DNA of 64,000 bases from the NCBI RefSeq assembly GCF_018687715.1, contig NC_056758.1, positions 35,931,467 to 35,995,466 on the forward strand. The letters are read 5' to 3'. This stretch comes from Carya illinoinensis (Eukaryota > Streptophyta > Magnoliopsida > Fagales > Juglandaceae). Positions 60,852-64,000 of this stretch are shown here, piece after piece; the first letter of the stretch is position 1; each line of letters opens with the position of its first letter. The position numbers were made by a program, and so were the translations under genes. The notes beneath the pieces are model-generated. The model did no database searches, was not told where the DNA came from, and saw nothing but the letters and a program-made list of their open reading frames with translations.

Positions 60852-60879
60852 TTCTCTCTCTCTCTCTCTCTCTCTCTCT
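60852..60879. repeat. (CT)n microsatellite
   Basis: About 14 CT units. Confidence 0.95.
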
Positions 60880-62593
60880 ATGGGGTTCTAGTGATTCCAA
60901 GACCCATGAGCTCCGCTTTTATCAAGCATTATCCTCCATGCGTTTGTGAAATAACGTTTCACCAGATGCCACTCACGACTCGTACATCATTATTTTTAAA
61001 GACTTCAAATTGTTGTCGATCGTACTTGTGGTTGATATTCACTGCACTTTGTTTTGTGTCGCCTCTCCTTTTGAAAGGGAGTTTTCATATTTCTGTGCTG
61101 CAGACTAGATTGAAATCTCTGCGATGTCGTAAACTCATGCTGTTTCACTTCATGTGATACGACTTTTTGATTTGTTGGCTTGGAATGGCTTTGTGGCGAT
61201 TCGTGTGTATCTAATAAGGAAATGTCTTGATACATATCAATTTCATAAAAATAAATTTATAAATTAATATATCAATTTTATATGGCCAACCCAGATGACC
61301 CCTTAATTGAGCTTCTAGGAGCACTCTAGATATCATATTATATTAAGATATAAGTAAGGTGAATAATTCACATTCGGATTTGAATCCAAATCGCACGTTG
61401 AAATTCTCTTGATTTTTTTTTAATATATATATATTTTTGGAATATAAGAGGGATAAAATATATAAAACAAGTTTTATAATATTTATTTTTATCTATATAA
61501 ATATTTTAGATAATATTAAAATTTGAGTAAAATAAATTCATGTCTCTGTGAATTATTATCAGATAATCCTTCAACTCCAGAGCCATACTTGGGTGTTAAA
61601 TTTAATAAAATTGCATGGTCATTACTTAATAACATGGGTCGACAGGCACACCACGTCGTTTGTGATCGCCATCAATGGTCCATGGATTAAGCTTTCACAG
61701 CTCGATTTTCTAAACCGAATCTTGCTTCATATAGCACGGGGCCCGAAATTCACCCAAAATTATCCCCACGCTAATATTTTCCAGTCAAAACGACTCATAA
61801 CTTTATAGATGACTTCAGTTTTAAAGGAAAAACGCAGTTTTTTCTCATGTAATTGTGTCGTTACGTACATTTAACTAATGCACATGGCATACCATTAGTC
61901 TCTTTTAATATAAATAATAGTAAAGAATGGCCAAATTCGAAAAAAAAGAGGAGTCAGTTGAAGTTGCCAGCAAGGAGTTTCACATTTCGTTAAGGACTCG
62001 TTCGTTCAGATGCCAGAGAAGTCCGCTCCATAGCAGCCGTAGGGTGTGGAGTCAAATGTGTTACAGGGAGAGAACACCACAAAGTGCATAGTGTGGAATG
62101 GTAAAACCCAAGTATCATGGCAACTTGATGGGGTTTTCTCGTAATGGCTCGCAAGCCAATAATAGTATTTTCACTACCTTCGCCATCATCATCGGCATTG
62201 TCACTCTCTCAATCAAACACCTATCGCCTTCTGGGCTGACCATAAGCTCTCACTTTGATCACATTTCCCCACTGTCCACTTTTGTGGTCAGAGCTACCTC
62301 TATCAAAGTTTCGATCTTCTTCTTTTTTTTTTGGCTACTGGGTGCTTCTGATTCTTCGTTTCAGGCTGTTTTTCTGATCCAGATGTTGCTTTTGGGGTTC
62401 GTTACTTTTGACGTGTTTTGTGATTTTGAAAGGTTGGGACCTCTGTGAAAGTCGTTTGGCTTTTTCCTTGGATTGCACTTGTAGTATTTCAATTTTCCTC
62501 AGATTTCCTAGATTTTCCATTCATTGCTGTTGCTTTGAATAAAAATCTCTGAAAAACGGTCATCTAGGAATTTAATTTCTTGGTGGGTAAGCC
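60880..62593. other. Spacer and probable promoter/5' UTR of the AGPase gene
   Basis: No gene seen between. The stretch 62300-62593 is T-rich and directly precedes the AGPase ATG, so it probably includes the 5' leader. An open frame at 62098-62448 is hydrophobic only because of T-rich runs. Confidence 0.4.
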
Positions 62594-64000
62594 ATGGATT
62601 CTTGTTTTGCGACACTGAAGGCCAACGTTCATCCAGTCAAAGTGTGCAGAGGAGTTGGGAATACGGGAACGGGGTTTTGGGGTGAGAGTATAGGGGTGAG
62701 CCTAAAAGGCAGGGATTTGAGTGCACAATTCTTGAAGAGCTCGGAAAGTGAAAGGAGGAGGGTTAATAAAGTTAAGCCCGGTGTTCCCTTCTCTGTTCTC
62801 ACACCAGATATCAACAAGGAGGTTGTGGTAAGTGAATTCCGAGCAACGTCAGTCAAATCAGATTTGAGCTAAATTCTTTTTATTAATTGGAGGTGGCACT
62901 AGACTCTCACGGTTGCATTAAAATTTTGATCTTAGACATTGCAGGCCCCCATTTTTGAGACTCCAAAAGTAGACCCGAAAAATGTAGCTTCTATCATACT
63001 AGGTGGAGGTGCTGGAACTCGCTTATTTCCTCTTACCAGCAGAAGAGCCAAGCCCGCGGTACGATATCACTACTCGGGGCTCTGTGATCTCAAATTTACC
63101 CATTTTACCAACTGATGACTTAGAAGTTTCTTTCTTTATTTTATTTTTCTTGTTTGTGTAATATAAAATGGATTGCACGCAGACCCAGTAATAGGGAAAA
63201 TAAAATGGTTTTAAAGGGTCGATTGTGAAGTTGAATATGATCTGCGGGTGGAAGTGGGATTTTATTATCCGATATGATCTGCAGGTTCCAATTGGGGGGT
63301 ATTACAGGCTGATCGACATCCCAATGAGTAATTGCATCAACAGTGGCATAAAGAAGATATTCATCTTAACACAATTTAACTCGTTTTCCCTCAACCGTCA
63401 CCTTGCTCGCACATATAATCTCGGGAATGGTGTTAATTTTGGAGATGGTTTTGTGGAGGTATGATATAAAGGCAGATAGAATACGTTCGAGTTTTCATGT
63501 TCTAGGAAATGCATAGTACTTGATGAATTGTAACTTTGTTATAGTCATTTAGAAATTCGAATCTTTCTCAATTTCCTCAGGAATTATGATGATTTTAGTG
63601 GATGTTCTTTGATGATTTAAAGCCTAACATGATGGACAAACAGGTTTTGGCTGCCACTCAAACACCAGGAGAAGCAGGGAAGAGATGGTTCCAAGGAACA
63701 GCAGATGCCGTGAGGCAATTTATATGGGTCTTTGAGGTGCGTAATTATGATTTTAAATTAATTCCAAACATTATATCCTCATAATACATATTTGGCTTTT
63801 TCATTCAAGCAGGATGCCAAGAACAAGAGTGTGGAGCATATATTGATACTGTCTGGTGATCACCTCTATAGGATGGACTATATGGATTTTGTGCAGGTAA
63901 TTATTTTTTATCTACTTACTGGTGGAAGATTTCATCTAGTATTTGGTTACATAGCTGGAAAATCCTGCTACCTGCAGAGGCATGTTGACACAAACGCTGA
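62594..64000 (+). CDS. Glucose-1-phosphate adenylyltransferase large subunit, 5' part (runs off right edge)
   Basis: Regulatory subunit of the plastid heterotetramer that makes ADP-glucose from glucose-1-phosphate and ATP, the committed step of starch synthesis. Exons: 62594-62827, 62945-63058, 63285-63458, 63644-63736, 63813-63896 and 63978 onward. All introns seen are phase 0 with GT-AG ends. Residues 1-80 or so ([17 protein letters not shown]...) are the plastid transit region. Then come [20 protein letters not shown] (nucleotide-binding loop), [60 protein letters not shown] and [27 protein letters not shown] in place of the small subunit's KKRAKPA, and GGYYRL, mark the large-subunit branch. 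The N-terminus recalls the ApL1 class, which is uncertain. Uninterrupted so far; about 195 residues beyond the transit region are seen of roughly 450 expected. Confidence 0.95.

Noticed and set aside
62098..62448. 116-codon hydrophobic frame upstream of AGPase
   Set aside because: Arises from T-rich sequence in the probable promoter/5' UTR; no family match.

Overview
The window is nuclear DNA of a woody eudicot. Its genes have GT-AG introns and plant protein families, intergenic DNA is AT-rich, and LTR retrotransposons are nested. AT-rich inverted-repeat elements whose ends read like GAGATGAGATGAG recall repeats I associate with Fagales, especially Juglandaceae; that placement is inference, since no search was possible.

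Layout. (1) Bases 1-2615, minus strand: most of the gene for inositol-pentakisphosphate 2-kinase (IPK1), running off the left edge. (2) 2616-4441: AT-rich spacer ending in a worn tandem repeat. (3) 4442-32868: one decayed Ty1/copia retrotransposon (SIRE/Maximus-like by motifs; 1.3-kb LTRs; TSD tgatg) enlarged by two insertions of one non-autonomous family with giant LTRs (3.5-3.9 kb) and short internal regions (2.25-2.36 kb). One copy (5301-14614, TSD gatat) sits in the copia 5' LTR, the other (19419-29348, TSD caatt) in the copia pol. Both lie on the minus strand. (4) 32869-38375: spacer with an inverted pair of MITE-like repeats and a possible solo LTR. (5) 38376-42716, plus strand: an intact four-exon SABATH carboxyl methyltransferase gene. 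(6) 42717-51576: spacer without a convincing gene. (7) 51577-52380, minus: a single-exon membrane protein of DUF4408/DUF761 type. (8) 52381-59984: spacer with a 218-bp foldback element. (9) 59985-60499, minus: plastid ribosomal protein bL31c. (10) 62594-64000, plus: 5' half of the ADP-glucose pyrophosphorylase large-subunit gene, running off the right edge. The host genes are unrelated housekeeping or metabolic genes (phytate synthesis, small-molecule methylation, plastid translation, starch synthesis) and form no cluster.

The most unusual feature is a family of small antisense genes inside the retrotransposons. Both giant-LTR elements carry a 143-codon frame (9490-9918 intact; 23888-24316 with two stops) on the strand opposite to the element's own transcription, as fixed by primer-binding site and polypurine tract. 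The host copia element carries two relatives (29918-30355 and 30599-31051), also antisense to itself, between pol and the 3' LTR. All four encode 142-150 aa, mostly helical, coiled-coil-like proteins, and all have a TATA box about 80-110 bp upstream of the ATG. The first copia copy matches the giant-LTR protein along its whole length, including the block LVSLGTRYSS. So an antisense gene with its own promoter is shared by two retrotransposon families that otherwise look unrelated.

Limits: splice sites were placed by eye from GT-AG signals and remembered family sequences. Repeat boundaries outside the three dated elements are approximate.
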